DNA from: Prevotellaceae bacterium UBA2718
GTDB lineage: Bacteria; Bacteroidota; Bacteroidia; Bacteroidales; Bacteroidaceae
Direction: 5' to 3'
Length of the DNA: 17,836 bases
Assembly (NCBI GenBank): GCA_002353975.1
Contig: DEKQ01000104.1
Span: 18,443 to 36,278 of the forward strand
The notes below the pieces were generated by a model. That model did not search any database and was not told where the DNA came from. It saw only the letters and a program-made list of their open reading frames with translations. Made by a program: the position numbers and the translations under genes. Below, in pieces: positions 7,135-14,229 of this stretch. Position 1 is the first letter of the stretch; every line of letters starts with the position of its first letter.

Positions 7135-9674
7135 TTCTTTCTTGTTTTTTTGAACAGGGCAGGCTGCATGACGTAAGACAGCACTACTGCCGCTACCATG
7201 CCTACGAGTGTGGCGAAACCGACAGACTGTATGGCGGGATGCTTGGCAAAGAGCATTGATGCCACCGTCACTATCAGGATGAATGCTGAGAAGAAGATGG
7301 CCGTCTTGTGATATGCCAGGACGGAGTGTGAGCCATCTTCGGTACGCCCGGCTATTAGTCCGTTCATCACAAAGATGGAATAATCAACACCGATACCGAA
7401 GATGAATGTAGATATGATGATGTTGATAAGATTGAACTTGACATTGAATATCGCCATAGCTCCCAGCACGATTAGCCATGAGAGGAGTATTGGCATAAAG
7501 CCGAGTATCGTGTATTGCAGGTTGAAACGGAACGAAAGCAGCAATACAATGAATACGAAGAGCATGCTGATCCATTGCAGGATATTGAAATCGCTGTTAA
7601 GTTGCTTCAGACCGTCTGTGGTGTAATAGTAGGTGTCGAGCACCATCATGCCCGGCTCATTGGCTATTGCGCTGCATATCCTGTTGTAGTCGGTATCGTT
7701 GCCGCGAATGGAGTCGTTGGCACATCTTACGGATGTGAAGCACAGCCAATCGCCTGCCATCGTCTGTTCCATCAGCGTGGATTGATAGCCCTCAGGAATG
7801 AGTCCCGCCTCATAGAGTGGAGTGGGAGAGTAGTCTGTCTCTATCATCTCAAAGAAAGGCTCATAGAACTCTGCAGTATTCAGCGCTCCTTCATCGGTCT
7901 TCACATTATGGAATGCCTGTGGGGCATAAGCTGCCACAAGACGCCGCGCCTGCGCTATCCGCTCTGGTGTCCAGAATGCCTTCCACGCATCTATGCGCTC
8001 CTGCTGCACCTTCATGGGGACGAAGATAGCGTTCGTGTGAGTATAGTCCTTCACCAATCCTAACTGCTGGAGGGAGTCGAGCTTGTCTGACAAGAGTGAG
8101 AACTTCTCAAGCGCTTCCTCCATCGTCTTGCCCTGTGAGGCGAAGTATTTTGACTTGTCTTCGGTATAGGTCTTGTCGCGCAGCAGCTTCTCCGCATATT
8201 CCGTATTGTCGGAGAGATAGCCCAGATTACCCATGTCAGAATCGAATTCTGTCCCTTTGAATACATAGAATCCTAATGTTACCGTTACTATAACGGCCAT
8301 GCCAATCAGTAACGGACGCTTATTCTCAAATGGATAATTATTTATTCTGTCTATCAGGGCAAAGGCCTTCCTGTTCACCTTGTTGTCTTCCATAGGCAGC
8401 AGCTGCGGCAGATATACCAGCGCAAACACCGTGGTACCTACGATGGCGAAGGCAGCGAAGAGTCCGAAGTCCTGCAGCAAGTCGGTCTTGATGAATATGA
8501 GTCCCATGAATGAGCCTATTGTCGTGAGACAACCTAAGAGTACCGGTACAGTCTCGTCTTTCAGCACCCTCTCAGAGTCGGCGGTATATTTGTAATGTAC
8601 CATGATGTGCAGCACATAGCTCATCGCCACTCCAAGCACGATTGCTCCTATGCCCAAAGCGAGGAGTGAGAACTGTCCCTTGATGAAATACATCAGCGAC
8701 AGTCCGAATAGCGTACCAAAGGCAACAGGCAATATCAGCAACGGTATAGTGGACCAGTTGCGCATGCACAGGCAGATGACGAGCAGGACAATCACGAGAG
8801 AGCCTGCTATCGTTGTGGTGAGGTCGCCCTTGATGGTGGATGAATTGTAGTACCCGCTTGCTGGGGTGCCGTAATAGCTCACCTTTACATCGGGGTGAGC
8901 CTTGAGGAATGTCTCTATCAGGTCATTGAGGTCTTCAAAGAGTTGCGACCCCTGACCGGTATTTGTTGCCGAGAAGCTGGGTGAAATGAATGCCACACAC
9001 ACCGTGCTGTCTGGCACGAAGAAATGTCCGTCAATGGTTTTGTAGCTGCCTCCCGTAGCGTTCAGCATGGGTTCAAACTGCTTCATCAGCACTCCACGCA
9101 TTCCTATGGGGTCCATAGCGAGCAGCGATGTCATCATTCCAGCCGTCTCCTCGTCGTCACCCTCGGTGGCTGCGACATAGTCGGCGGCATTCTGCTCCAT
9201 CTGCTTCTTCAGCCTTTCTGGCACCAGAAGGCTGTCGAAGGCGGCATAGGCTGCCGTATCAATATACGATGGGATGTGCTCGGTGAGGAATGATATGCCG
9301 TCCAAGGCCAAATCCTCGGGCAGGCTGTAGAACACGTCGCCCACAACGTGAGCCCCTGAGTCACGGGCACCATCGCGTGCCATCAGCGAATCTACAAACT
9401 CGTCACATACCTTTGCCAGTACCTCAGGCGTTGCCTTGGCGGACTTGCTTTCAAAGAGCAGGTATGTCTTATCCTTGATGCGCAGGTCTGCAAAGGCCAG
9501 TTTCGTCGTGCCGTCTGCATTCTTTGACGAGGGCATCAGTTTGTTCAGGTCCTCCTCAAGGTGAATCTGCGAAGCGAAGTATCCCGATACAATAAAGAGA
9601 ACAACCATCGAGAGCCACATTGCTGCACGATGGTGTCTGAAATAGTGGTATATGCTAACAAATAATTGAGTCAA
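7131..9674 (-). CDS. MMPL/RND-superfamily exporter (predicted lipid exporter)
   Basis: The 847-residue protein has the duplicated RND plan: one membrane helix (about 19-35), a large periplasmic loop (38-283), five helices (about 286-430), a second single helix (455-471), a second loop (475-697) and five more helices (700-840). The second half carries the RND signature GIGVDYSIFVMNG with Asp764-Tyr765. The matching first-half motif reads GVAMSYVLH and has no Asp, so proton coupling may rest on one half. Relatives in aryl-polyene/flexirubin-type clusters and mycobacterial MmpL proteins move lipids out of the inner membrane. The most upstream usable start is a TTG at 9674, 13 bp after the dehydratase stop; an ATG at 9620 would begin inside the first helix. 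It is coupled to mscS by a 4-nt overlap. Confidence 0.9.
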   Translation of the reverse strand: MTQLFVSIYHYFRHHRAAMWLSMVVLFIVSGYFASQIHLEEDLNKLMPSSKNADGTTKLAFADLRIKDKTYLLFESKSAKATPEVLAKVCDEFVDSLMARDGARDSGAHVVGDVFYSLPEDLALDGISFLTEHIPSYIDTAAYAAFDSLLVPERLKKQMEQNAADYVAATEGDDEETAGMMTSLLAMDPIGMRGVLMKQFEPMLNATGGSYKTIDGHFFVPDSTVCVAFISPSFSATNTGQGSQLFEDLNDLIETFLKAHPDVKVSYYGTPASGYYNSSTIKGDLTTTIAGSLVIVLLVICLCMRNWSTIPLLILPVAFGTLFGLSLMYFIKGQFSLLALGIGAIVLGVAMSYVLHIMVHYKYTADSERVLKDETVPVLLGCLTTIGSFMGLIFIKTDLLQDFGLFAAFAIVGTTVFALVYLPQLLPMEDNKVNRKAFALIDRINNYPFENKRPLLIGMAVIVTVTLGFYVFKGTEFDSDMGNLGYLSDNTEYAEKLLRDKTYTEDKSKYFASQGKTMEEALEKFSLLSDKLDSLQQLGLVKDYTHTNAIFVPMKVQQERIDAWKAFWTPERIAQARRLVAAYAPQAFHNVKTDEGALNTAEFYEPFFEMIETDYSPTPLYEAGLIPEGYQSTLMEQTMAGDWLCFTSVRCANDSIRGNDTDYNRICSAIANEPGMMVLDTYYYTTDGLKQLNSDFNILQWISMLFVFIVLLLSFRFNLQYTILGFMPILLSWLIVLGAMAIFNVKFNLINIIISTFIFGIGVDYSIFVMNGLIAGRTEDGSHSVLAYHKTAIFFSAFILIVTVASMLFAKHPAIQSVGFATLVGMVAAVVLSYVMQPALFKKTRKK

Positions 9675-9678
9675 CGTA

Positions 9679-9694
9679 GTTAATTCGTTAAGAT
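9679..9694 (-). repeat. Two units of the degenerate octamer repeat over a stop codon
   Basis: The minus strand reads ATCTTAAC then GAATTAAC. The TAA stop of the dehydratase-like gene (9688-9690) lies within the first unit, and the second reaches to 4 nt before the exporter's TTG start. Same family and orientation as at 10871-10894 and 16801-16856. Confidence 0.45.
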
Positions 9695-10059
9695 TTTATT
9701 TGGAACTCGCCTTTCAATTCCATATATCCTTGTTTGTCGTCACGGATACTTGCCGTGATAAGGTATCCTCCCTCTTTCTTTTCTTCTTTTACTGTCACCG
9801 TGAGCTCAGGACATACCTGTGGCGTAGCAACGGCGGTCAGTCTGCATTGCTTAATAGTCTTTATCGTAAGTTCTTTGCCTACAAGACTCTCGGCGCACTC
9901 CTTTATAGTTTGTATATTACATACTCCCGGACATACGGGATTACCGGGGAAATGTCCCTCATACACATTGCAGTCAGGCAGAATGCTCACGACAAAAATA
10001 GCCTCATGCAGCGCGCGTCCCTCTTCTATTACACTATAAAATCTGTTCTCTAAAAACAT
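9688..10059 (-). CDS. FabZ/ApeI-like hot-dog dehydratase, His kept, Glu replaced by Gln
   Basis: I use the ATG at 10059 (123 residues). An in-frame ATG at 10074 lies inside a tandem-repeat array and would add only MVHKT. The hot-dog signature GHFPGNPVCPGV is intact, with the FabZ catalytic His at position 36. Fourteen residues on, the FabZ spacing for its catalytic Glu, stands Gln50 (NIQTIKECAE instead of xxEAxAQ). A homodimer would therefore lack the acidic residue. The second hot-dog protein encoded just upstream has the opposite defect. The family removes water from 3-hydroxyacyl-ACP intermediates in type II fatty-acid or aryl-polyene synthesis. It is 117 bp downstream of the second dehydratase gene and 13 bp ahead of the exporter gene. 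Confidence 0.85.
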   Translation of the reverse strand: MFLENRFYSVIEEGRALHEAIFVVSILPDCNVYEGHFPGNPVCPGVCNIQTIKECAESLVGKELTIKTIKQCRLTAVATPQVCPELTVTVKEEKKEGGYLITASIRDDKQGYMELKGEFQIKS

Positions 10060-10069
10060 CGTTTTATGT

Positions 10070-10118
10070 ACCATTTACCATGTACAATTTACAATTTACC
10101 ATTTACCATGTACAATTT
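10070..10118 (-). repeat. Tandem array of seven degenerate heptamers (plus-strand ACMATKT)
   Basis: Seven consecutive 7-nt units fit the plus-strand consensus AC(A/C)AT(T/G)T with no slippage over 49 nt. The variants are ACCATTT, ACCATGT and ACAATTT, and the first three occur again in the same order at the end of the array. On the sense (minus) strand the unit is AAATKGT. The array ends 10 nt upstream of the preferred start of the FabZ/ApeI-like gene and forms the AU-rich leader between the two dehydratase genes. Confidence 0.85.
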
Positions 10119-10148
10119 TCGTAACGGAAGGCATGTAAACTCTCATCC

Positions 10149-10165
10149 ATAATGCAATGCATTAT
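10149..10165. other. Short perfect hairpin in the spacer between the two dehydratase genes
   Basis: ATAATGC and GCATTAT form a 7-bp perfect inverted repeat with a 3-nt loop (AAT). It lies 12 nt downstream of the second dehydratase stop in transcription order. There is no U-run next to it, so it is not a convincing terminator; it could shape mRNA processing. Confidence 0.45.
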
Positions 10166-10176
10166 CCATTCCCTCG

Positions 10177-10590
10177 CTACTCCCTTATGAAGATTTTCAT
10201 CGTGGTGTCGGCGCATGGTATGCCATCATCGGTCTTTGTCTCGCCCCTGATGATTGTCACGCCGCCGACTGTTGCGCCCATAGTGATTGTCGTTACTAAG
10301 TGCTCTCCCACGTGTGGACGGTGGTACAGGTGGAAGTTCTTCACCTCTCCTATGTATCCCACAGGAGGTTCTGTGGCACCCTCTGCTATGGCCTTATGCC
10401 CGGCAAAGGCTGACGCCGACTGGGCAATGTGCTCTATAAGCCCCACCTCCTCCATGCGGTTGTCAGCACCGATGAAGAAGTTGTCGGGTCTTACAGTCAA
10501 CACACATGTTGCCTCGTCGCCGTCAGCATGTGTCAGCTCATCCACCATCACGATAGGTGGACGCTGGGGTATCAATTCATATATTGTCAT
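10177..10590 (-). CDS. ApeP-like hot-dog dehydratase, Glu kept, His lost
   Basis: The ATG at 10590 gives 137 residues, 4 nt after the ACP stop and preceded by AAGG; a GTG immediately before it would add one residue. The N-terminus YELIPQRPPIVMVDEL matches the FabA/FabZ/ApeP opening (LPHRxPxLLVD). The central helix GLIEHIAQSASAFAG keeps the catalytic Glu (53) with the FabZ spacing to AQ. The segment where FabZ has GHFPGxPxxPG is three residues shorter and reads FFIGADNRMEEV, so the catalytic His is absent. That fits the ApeP branch of 3-hydroxyacyl-ACP dehydratases in aryl-polyene clusters. In hot-dog dimers His and Glu of one site come from different subunits, so this protein and the neighbouring FabZ/ApeI-like protein could make one complete site together. 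Confidence 0.8.
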   Translation of the reverse strand: MTIYELIPQRPPIVMVDELTHADGDEATCVLTVRPDNFFIGADNRMEEVGLIEHIAQSASAFAGHKAIAEGATEPPVGYIGEVKNFHLYHRPHVGEHLVTTITMGATVGGVTIIRGETKTDDGIPCADTTMKIFIRE

Positions 10591-10594
10591 CACC

Positions 10595-10837
10595 TTATGC
10601 GGCGTGAGACTCTATGTAGTCGTAGAGGTCGTTGAACGTCTGGATCTTTGGAAGGTCCTCTGCTGGAATCTTAACCTTGTAAGTGTACTGGATGAGAGCC
10701 ACCAGGTCAACCAGTGACAGCGAGTCCAGTGCCAGTGTGTTCTTGATGTTTGCCTCTGGAGTGATTGAGCTTTCCTCAACCTCAAACTCCTCTGCCAATA
10801 CTGAATTCACCTTTGCGATAATGTCTTCTCTTGTCAT
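10595..10837 (-). CDS. Acyl carrier protein
   Basis: This 80-residue acidic protein has the ACP four-helix layout. Ser39 in LALDSLSLVDLVALIQ is the phosphopantetheine attachment site (DSL motif). The third residue after the DSL motif is Val rather than Glu as in housekeeping AcpP (DSLDTVE), so this is a specialised ACP. It carries the growing acyl or polyene chain between the adjacent ketosynthase and dehydratases. Its stop lies 4 nt from the next start. The ATG at 10835-10837 is the only sensible start. Confidence 0.92.
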   Translation of the reverse strand: MTREDIIAKVNSVLAEEFEVEESSITPEANIKNTLALDSLSLVDLVALIQYTYKVKIPAEDLPKIQTFNDLYDYIESHAA

Positions 10838-10870
10838 AATACTTTCTTTGGGTTTATACTAAAATGATTT

Positions 10871-10894
10871 GCTAATTCGATAACTCGTTAATTT
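10871..10894 (-). repeat. Three units of the degenerate octamer repeat
   Basis: In the KS-ACP spacer the minus strand reads AAATTAAC, GAGTTATC, GAATTAGC: three adjacent 8-nt units of the GAATTAAC family, in the sense direction of the flanking genes. Confidence 0.55.
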
Positions 10895-10910
10895 CTTTTC
10901 CCTTATGGGA

Positions 10911-12128
10911 TTACAGGTTCTTTATTATTAATGTGGAGTTAGTGCCGCCGAAACCGAATGAGTTAGACAGGAACATATCGAAATGTGCCTGCTTCGTCTC
11001 TGGTATGATATTGATGCATGACGTCTCCTCGTCTGGCTCCTCAAAGTTGATGTTGCCTGCGATGAAACCATTCTTCATCATCAGCATAGAGTAGATACAC
11101 TCTGCAGCTCCTGCAGCCCACATCTCGTGTCCTGTCTGTGACTTGGTAGATGTCACAGGCACCTTATAGTCTCCGAATGTCTGTGCTATCGCCATTGCCT
11201 CGCGTCCGTCTCCGGCGTGTGTGGAAGTGGCGTGAGCGTTGATGTAGCCTATCTCCTTCACATCCACTCCGGCATTCTTGATAGCCAGCTCCAGCGAGCG
11301 TGCCGGACCTGCCACGTTTGGTGTTGAGATATGGTCTCCGTTGCCAGAGAATCCCCATCCTATCACCTCAGCCAGTATAGGTGCGCCGCGCTTTACGGCG
11401 TGCTCATAGCTCTCCAGTATTACCGTTGCAGCACCTCCGCCTGGCACCAGGCCGTCGCGGTTCTTGTCAAACGGACGGCTTGCCTTCGTAGGCTCTGACT
11501 CACGTGTGGAGAATGCCTGAATGCCGTCAAAGGATGCTATGCTATACATGTTTGCCTCCTGACCGCCGCCGGCGATGATGCAGTCCTGCAGACCGTTCTT
11601 TATCAGCAGGTATGCGTTGCCTATAGCCAGCGAGCTTGAGGCGCAGGCAGCTGATGATGTCAGGTTGATGCCGCGCAGCTTGAAGAGGCATGCGAGGTTC
11701 ATCGTGATGGTAGAGTTCATAGACTGGAAGATAGCTCCTGAGCCACATGCTGAGGTGTCCTTAAACTCACGGAACTTATCGAGGGCACGCATCGTTGCCT
11801 CGGCTACGGAGTCGTTGCCATAGATGATGCCCACCTCGTGAGTGTCCAGAAAGTCCTGATCTATCTTTGCTGCCTCAAGGGCATCCTTAGTAGCCATATA
11901 GGCATACTGTGCCTCTTCAGGCATGAACTGTCGCATATTGCGTGGTACGAACGGCTTCAGGTCTGGCTTTGGCACGTTGGCACACAATGCCGAGCGGAAG
12001 CCCAGATCCTTACGTTCCTGTGAGAATACAATGCCGCTGCGTCCTTCGAAGAGCGACTTACATACATCGTCAAGTGTCTGTCCGAGGCATGACCATATAC
12101 CCATGCCCGTAATTACTACTCTGTTCAT
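10911..12128 (-). CDS. Beta-ketoacyl-ACP synthase (KAS I/II type)
   Basis: This 405-residue condensing enzyme has a complete Cys-His-His triad: Cys162 in TSSAACASSS, His299 in INAHATSTHAGD and His334 in KSQTGHEMWAAGA. It also has the glycine-rich end FGFGGTNSTLII. It condenses malonyl-ACP with an acyl-ACP, extending the chain by two carbons. KSQTGHEMW replaces the usual KSMTGHLLG, a pocket-lining segment, so chain or starter preference may differ from FabF. Only one KS is present, with no degenerate chain-length-factor partner, unlike full aryl-polyene clusters. It lies 73 bp upstream of the ACP gene. The start (MNRVVITGMG) is the standard N-terminal strand of the family. Confidence 0.93.
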   Translation of the reverse strand: MNRVVITGMGIWSCLGQTLDDVCKSLFEGRSGIVFSQERKDLGFRSALCANVPKPDLKPFVPRNMRQFMPEEAQYAYMATKDALEAAKIDQDFLDTHEVGIIYGNDSVAEATMRALDKFREFKDTSACGSGAIFQSMNSTITMNLACLFKLRGINLTSSAACASSSLAIGNAYLLIKNGLQDCIIAGGGQEANMYSIASFDGIQAFSTRESEPTKASRPFDKNRDGLVPGGGAATVILESYEHAVKRGAPILAEVIGWGFSGNGDHISTPNVAGPARSLELAIKNAGVDVKEIGYINAHATSTHAGDGREAMAIAQTFGDYKVPVTSTKSQTGHEMWAAGAAECIYSMLMMKNGFIAGNINFEEPDEETSCINIIPETKQAHFDMFLSNSFGFGGTNSTLIIKNL

Positions 12129-12159
12129 TATTCTATATTAAAGCTTTTTAAGTCTAAAC

Positions 12160-12215
12160 CTTCATCCATCTCTCGTCCCTCATCTCTCACTCTTCACTCT
12201 TCACTCTTCACCCCT
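12160..12215. repeat. Tandem heptamer array (plus-strand CACTCTT and variants)
   Basis: Eight 7-nt units run in phase: two CAYCTCT-like units flanking CGTCCCT, three perfect CACTCTT copies, then a diverged CACCCCT. The last units overlap the TGA stop of the GNAT gene (12208-12210), so the array starts at the stop codon and fills most of the spacer to the KS gene. The CTTCACT phase of the same unit recurs at 16885-16912. Confidence 0.8.
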
Positions 12216-13344
12216 TCATCTCCTTCTGCCAGCATCTGCGCCTCTTCACCATCTCAGGGTTCAGCGGCTTCCATTGCGACAGCTCCTTCACGTTCGTCTC
12301 CAGCTGTGGGTTCGTCTCGCACCATTTTATGCCGACTCTGTTGTATATCGGTATCAGGTCGTCGAAGATAAGCGCATTCAGTCCCAGTCCCTGCATGTCG
12401 GGCCTGACGGCGATGAGCATCAGCTGTGCCTTGTCGCCTTTCTTCATCAGCAGGGCCTTGCCCAGATGGTACCATCCGAATGGCAGCAGGCGTCCTCCTG
12501 ACTTGTTCAGCGCCGGTGACAGGTCGCGTACTGTTACTGCGGCGCCGACGATTTCGTCTTTCTCATTTACGATGAAAGGCACCAGCTCCAAATCCAGCAG
12601 GGGCACGTACTGCCTCAGGTAATCGTCTATCTGGTCATTGCTGAATACCGATGTGCCATAGAGCGGGGCGAATGCCTCGTTGAAGAGGTGGAACAGCCTT
12701 TGTCCCCATCCCTCTTTCATTACCATCTTCTTTGTTGCCTTCACCACGTGCAGCCCGAACATCTCCTTTGACAGCGCAGCCACACGGGCGTACTTTGCCG
12801 GCACCTCCTTGGGCACCTTCACACGCACCTGCAGCCAGTCAACGGCCTTGTCGTAGCCGGCACGACGCATGTGCTCCACATAGTAAGGGTAGTTCCAAAA
12901 CTCCATGGTGCCGCCGCCAAGGTGGAAGTCCTCTATCAGCATTCCCTCCTTGTCAAAGTCCGTAATGCCCAGCGGACCCTCGCAGACCTTCATGCCCTGC
13001 TTCTGTCCCCAGCGCTCTACTGTCTCCAACAGCTCTGACGATACCTCATAGTCGTCAATGAAATCCAGATATGTGAAGCGTACGGACTTGCGGTTCCATT
13101 TCGTGTTAGCCCGATTGCTTATGAGCGCTGCCACGCGTCCCACGCATTCTCCGTTGCGGTAAGCTACGAACGGCTGAATGCGGGCATACCGCAGGCTGTC
13201 ATTCTTTTTCGCATCGAAGAAATCCCTCACGTCGCTGTCCAGGTCTGGAATATACTCCTTTGACCCCTTATACAGTTTGCGAGGGAAGGCGATGAAATCA
13301 TTCATCGTCTTGCGGTCATTGGCTTGTCGTATCTCTACACTCAT
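12208..13344 (-). CDS. GNAT-superfamily acetyltransferase-like protein
   Basis: This 378-residue protein belongs to a large GNAT-like family often found beside lipid-synthesis genes in Bacteroidetes. The C-terminal half shows the acetyl-CoA-binding segment IAVRPDMQGLGLNALIFDDL (311-330) after a strand LMLIAV. The N-terminal half has a second, weaker GNAT-like region (PFVAYRNGECVGRVAALI, 58-75). The middle carries the family block GPLGITDFDKEGMLIEDF (123-140). Relatives have no proven substrate that I can name; transfer of an acetyl or acyl group to an amine is the reasonable guess. It heads the leftward gene run, with a Bacteroidetes-type promoter 24 nt upstream of its ATG, and is followed by the KS gene after 79 bp. 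An N-acyl lipid head-group role is possible but unproven. Confidence 0.8.
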   Translation of the reverse strand: MSVEIRQANDRKTMNDFIAFPRKLYKGSKEYIPDLDSDVRDFFDAKKNDSLRYARIQPFVAYRNGECVGRVAALISNRANTKWNRKSVRFTYLDFIDDYEVSSELLETVERWGQKQGMKVCEGPLGITDFDKEGMLIEDFHLGGGTMEFWNYPYYVEHMRRAGYDKAVDWLQVRVKVPKEVPAKYARVAALSKEMFGLHVVKATKKMVMKEGWGQRLFHLFNEAFAPLYGTSVFSNDQIDDYLRQYVPLLDLELVPFIVNEKDEIVGAAVTVRDLSPALNKSGGRLLPFGWYHLGKALLMKKGDKAQLMLIAVRPDMQGLGLNALIFDDLIPIYNRVGIKWCETNPQLETNVKELSQWKPLNPEMVKRRRCWQKEMKG

Positions 13345-13367
13345 TGTCTATATATAAAAAAGCGGTG

Positions 13368-13399
13368 CAAAGGTACAATAAAAAATTCAGATGTGCAAG
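13368..13399 (-). promoter_or_regulatory. Bacteroidetes-type promoter for the leftward run
   Basis: On the minus strand TACCTTTG (13375-13368) matches the -7 box TAnnTTTG exactly. CTTG (13399-13396) lies 20 nt upstream, one mismatch from the -33 box TTTG. The -7 box ends 23 nt before the GNAT ATG, so the leader would be very short. Confidence 0.75.
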
Positions 13400-13587
13400 A
13401 GAAGTAAATGAAAATTGAAATTTGAAGGAGGAAAATTGTCGAAAAGCTTGGCTCGTAAAAGGTTTTGCTTAGTATGATTGCTTGATAGGACAAATTTGAT
13501 ATTGTCTGCCAAAATTGTACCTAATTTTTGCTGTCGGGAAAGTTGCTAAAAATGTAAAATAATCAATTTAGGAATGTGAATTTTGGT

Positions 13588-13677
13588 TTTCCGGAAGCGG
13601 AAATTAACTTCGGCTCTGCTGAAGTTACTTAGCAGACCTGTTAAAGTTACTCGTTTACCCCCTCGAAGCAGGTCTGC
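13588..13677. other. Block of three consecutive inverted repeats (structured RNA or DNA element)
   Basis: Hairpin 1: TTTCCG/CGGAAA with a 4-nt loop (13588-13603). Hairpin 2: TAACTTCGGC/GCTGAAGTTA, ten pairs including one G-U, with a TCT triloop (13605-13627). Hairpin 3: GCAGACCTG/CAGGTCTGC, nine perfect pairs around a 28-nt loop (13632-13677). TCTGCT in hairpin 2 could instead pair with AGCAGA at 13631-13636, an alternative fold that would break hairpins 2 and 3. AAGTTACT is repeated directly at 13622 and 13644. Strand and function are not known. Confidence 0.6.
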
Positions 13678-14129
13678 AACAGGGTAATTGAGACTCGATT
13701 GGATGCGTTTTCTTTACGTTTAATCTTATTTATTCAACTATTTTACGGTAAGAAAAGCAAGCCTTTTTAACACTAAAATTCCAACGTGTTCATAACGAGA
13801 ATGTTGCGTAAAATTGCCGTTTTAACATTTATACGCGACCGAAGATAAATTTCTTTGGGAAAATGCGAGTTTTTTGAGGGTAGAAACAGATAGGCTGATA
13901 GGATAATTCGAACTTTTCAGGATGTATGCAGAAGATGTGTCGGCGTTTGTTTCGCAGTCAAGGGCTATTTGTTTGAAGGCTGAATTAAATTTCTGCTCAG
14001 GTTTGCAGTCAGGTCGCTGTTGCGTGATGTGCTTGTGTTAACATTGTCAAAAAAGTCGATAGGTTTCCCTGCTACGGATGACGCGGAGTGATGCGCAAAT
14101 TAAAAAAAACTATAATTTGGTGCCTGTTG

Positions 14130-14161
14130 TTTGTACATTATAAAAAAAAAGTGTAACTTTG
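14130..14161 (+). promoter_or_regulatory. Bacteroidetes-type promoter for the aminotransferase
   Basis: TTTG at 14130-14133 and TAACTTTG at 14154-14161 match the -33 and -7 boxes exactly with a 20-nt spacer. Transcription would begin near 14168, giving a leader of about 60 nt. Confidence 0.82.
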
Positions 14162-14175
14162 CACACAATTTTATA

Positions 14176-14198
14176 GGAGGGTTCCGCAGGGACTCTCC
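14176..14198 (+). promoter_or_regulatory. Strong hairpin at the 5' end of the aminotransferase mRNA
   Basis: GGAGGGTTCC pairs with GGGACTCTCC across a GCA triloop: ten pairs, two of them G-U. It starts 15 nt after the -7 box, so it would form almost at the transcript's 5' end and about 30 nt before the ATG. It contains the only AGGAGG in the leader, buried in the stem and too far from the start codon to act as its ribosome site. It may protect the transcript or be part of a regulatory leader. Confidence 0.55.
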
Positions 14199-14229
14199 GT
14201 CTGTAAGAACAAGAATAAATTTATAAGTT

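Larger units (their letters stand above)
13345..14229. other. Divergent intergenic region, 885 bp, no credible gene
   Basis: This AT-rich stretch separates the leftward run from the rightward one. Each edge holds a promoter (13368-13399 leftward, 14130-14161 rightward). A structured block lies at 13588-13677 and a 5'-leader hairpin at 14176-14198. Between 13700 and 13760 there is an imperfect inverted repeat (TTTTCTTTACG against CGGTAAGAAAA). I see no tRNA, no protein-coding frame with family features, no insertion-sequence ends and no clear U-tract terminator. The rest (about 13400-13587 and 13760-14130) shows nothing I can name. At 885 bp it is unusually long for this compact region. Confidence 0.7.

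Noticed and set aside
7515..8063. 182-codon open frame on the plus strand
   Set aside because: It is antisense to the MMPL exporter gene and shows no domain.
10060..10074. Upstream ATG for the FabZ/ApeI-like gene
   Set aside because: It falls within the heptamer array and adds only five residues of repeat-derived sequence.
10070..10118. CRISPR array
   Set aside because: Units are 7 nt with no spacers, and no cas genes are nearby; it is a tandem repeat.
10157..10717. 186-codon open frame on the plus strand
   Set aside because: It is antisense to the ApeP-like and ACP genes, which have clear family motifs; its protein shows no recognisable domain.
7131..12128. Complete aryl-polyene cluster
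   Set aside because: Ketoreductase, second KS/chain-length factor, ligase, ammonia-lyase and LolA-like genes are absent from the window.
13345..14229. tRNA or insertion-sequence remnant in the long spacer
   Set aside because: No T-arm/acceptor pattern, no transposase-like frame and no terminal inverted repeats with target duplications were seen.
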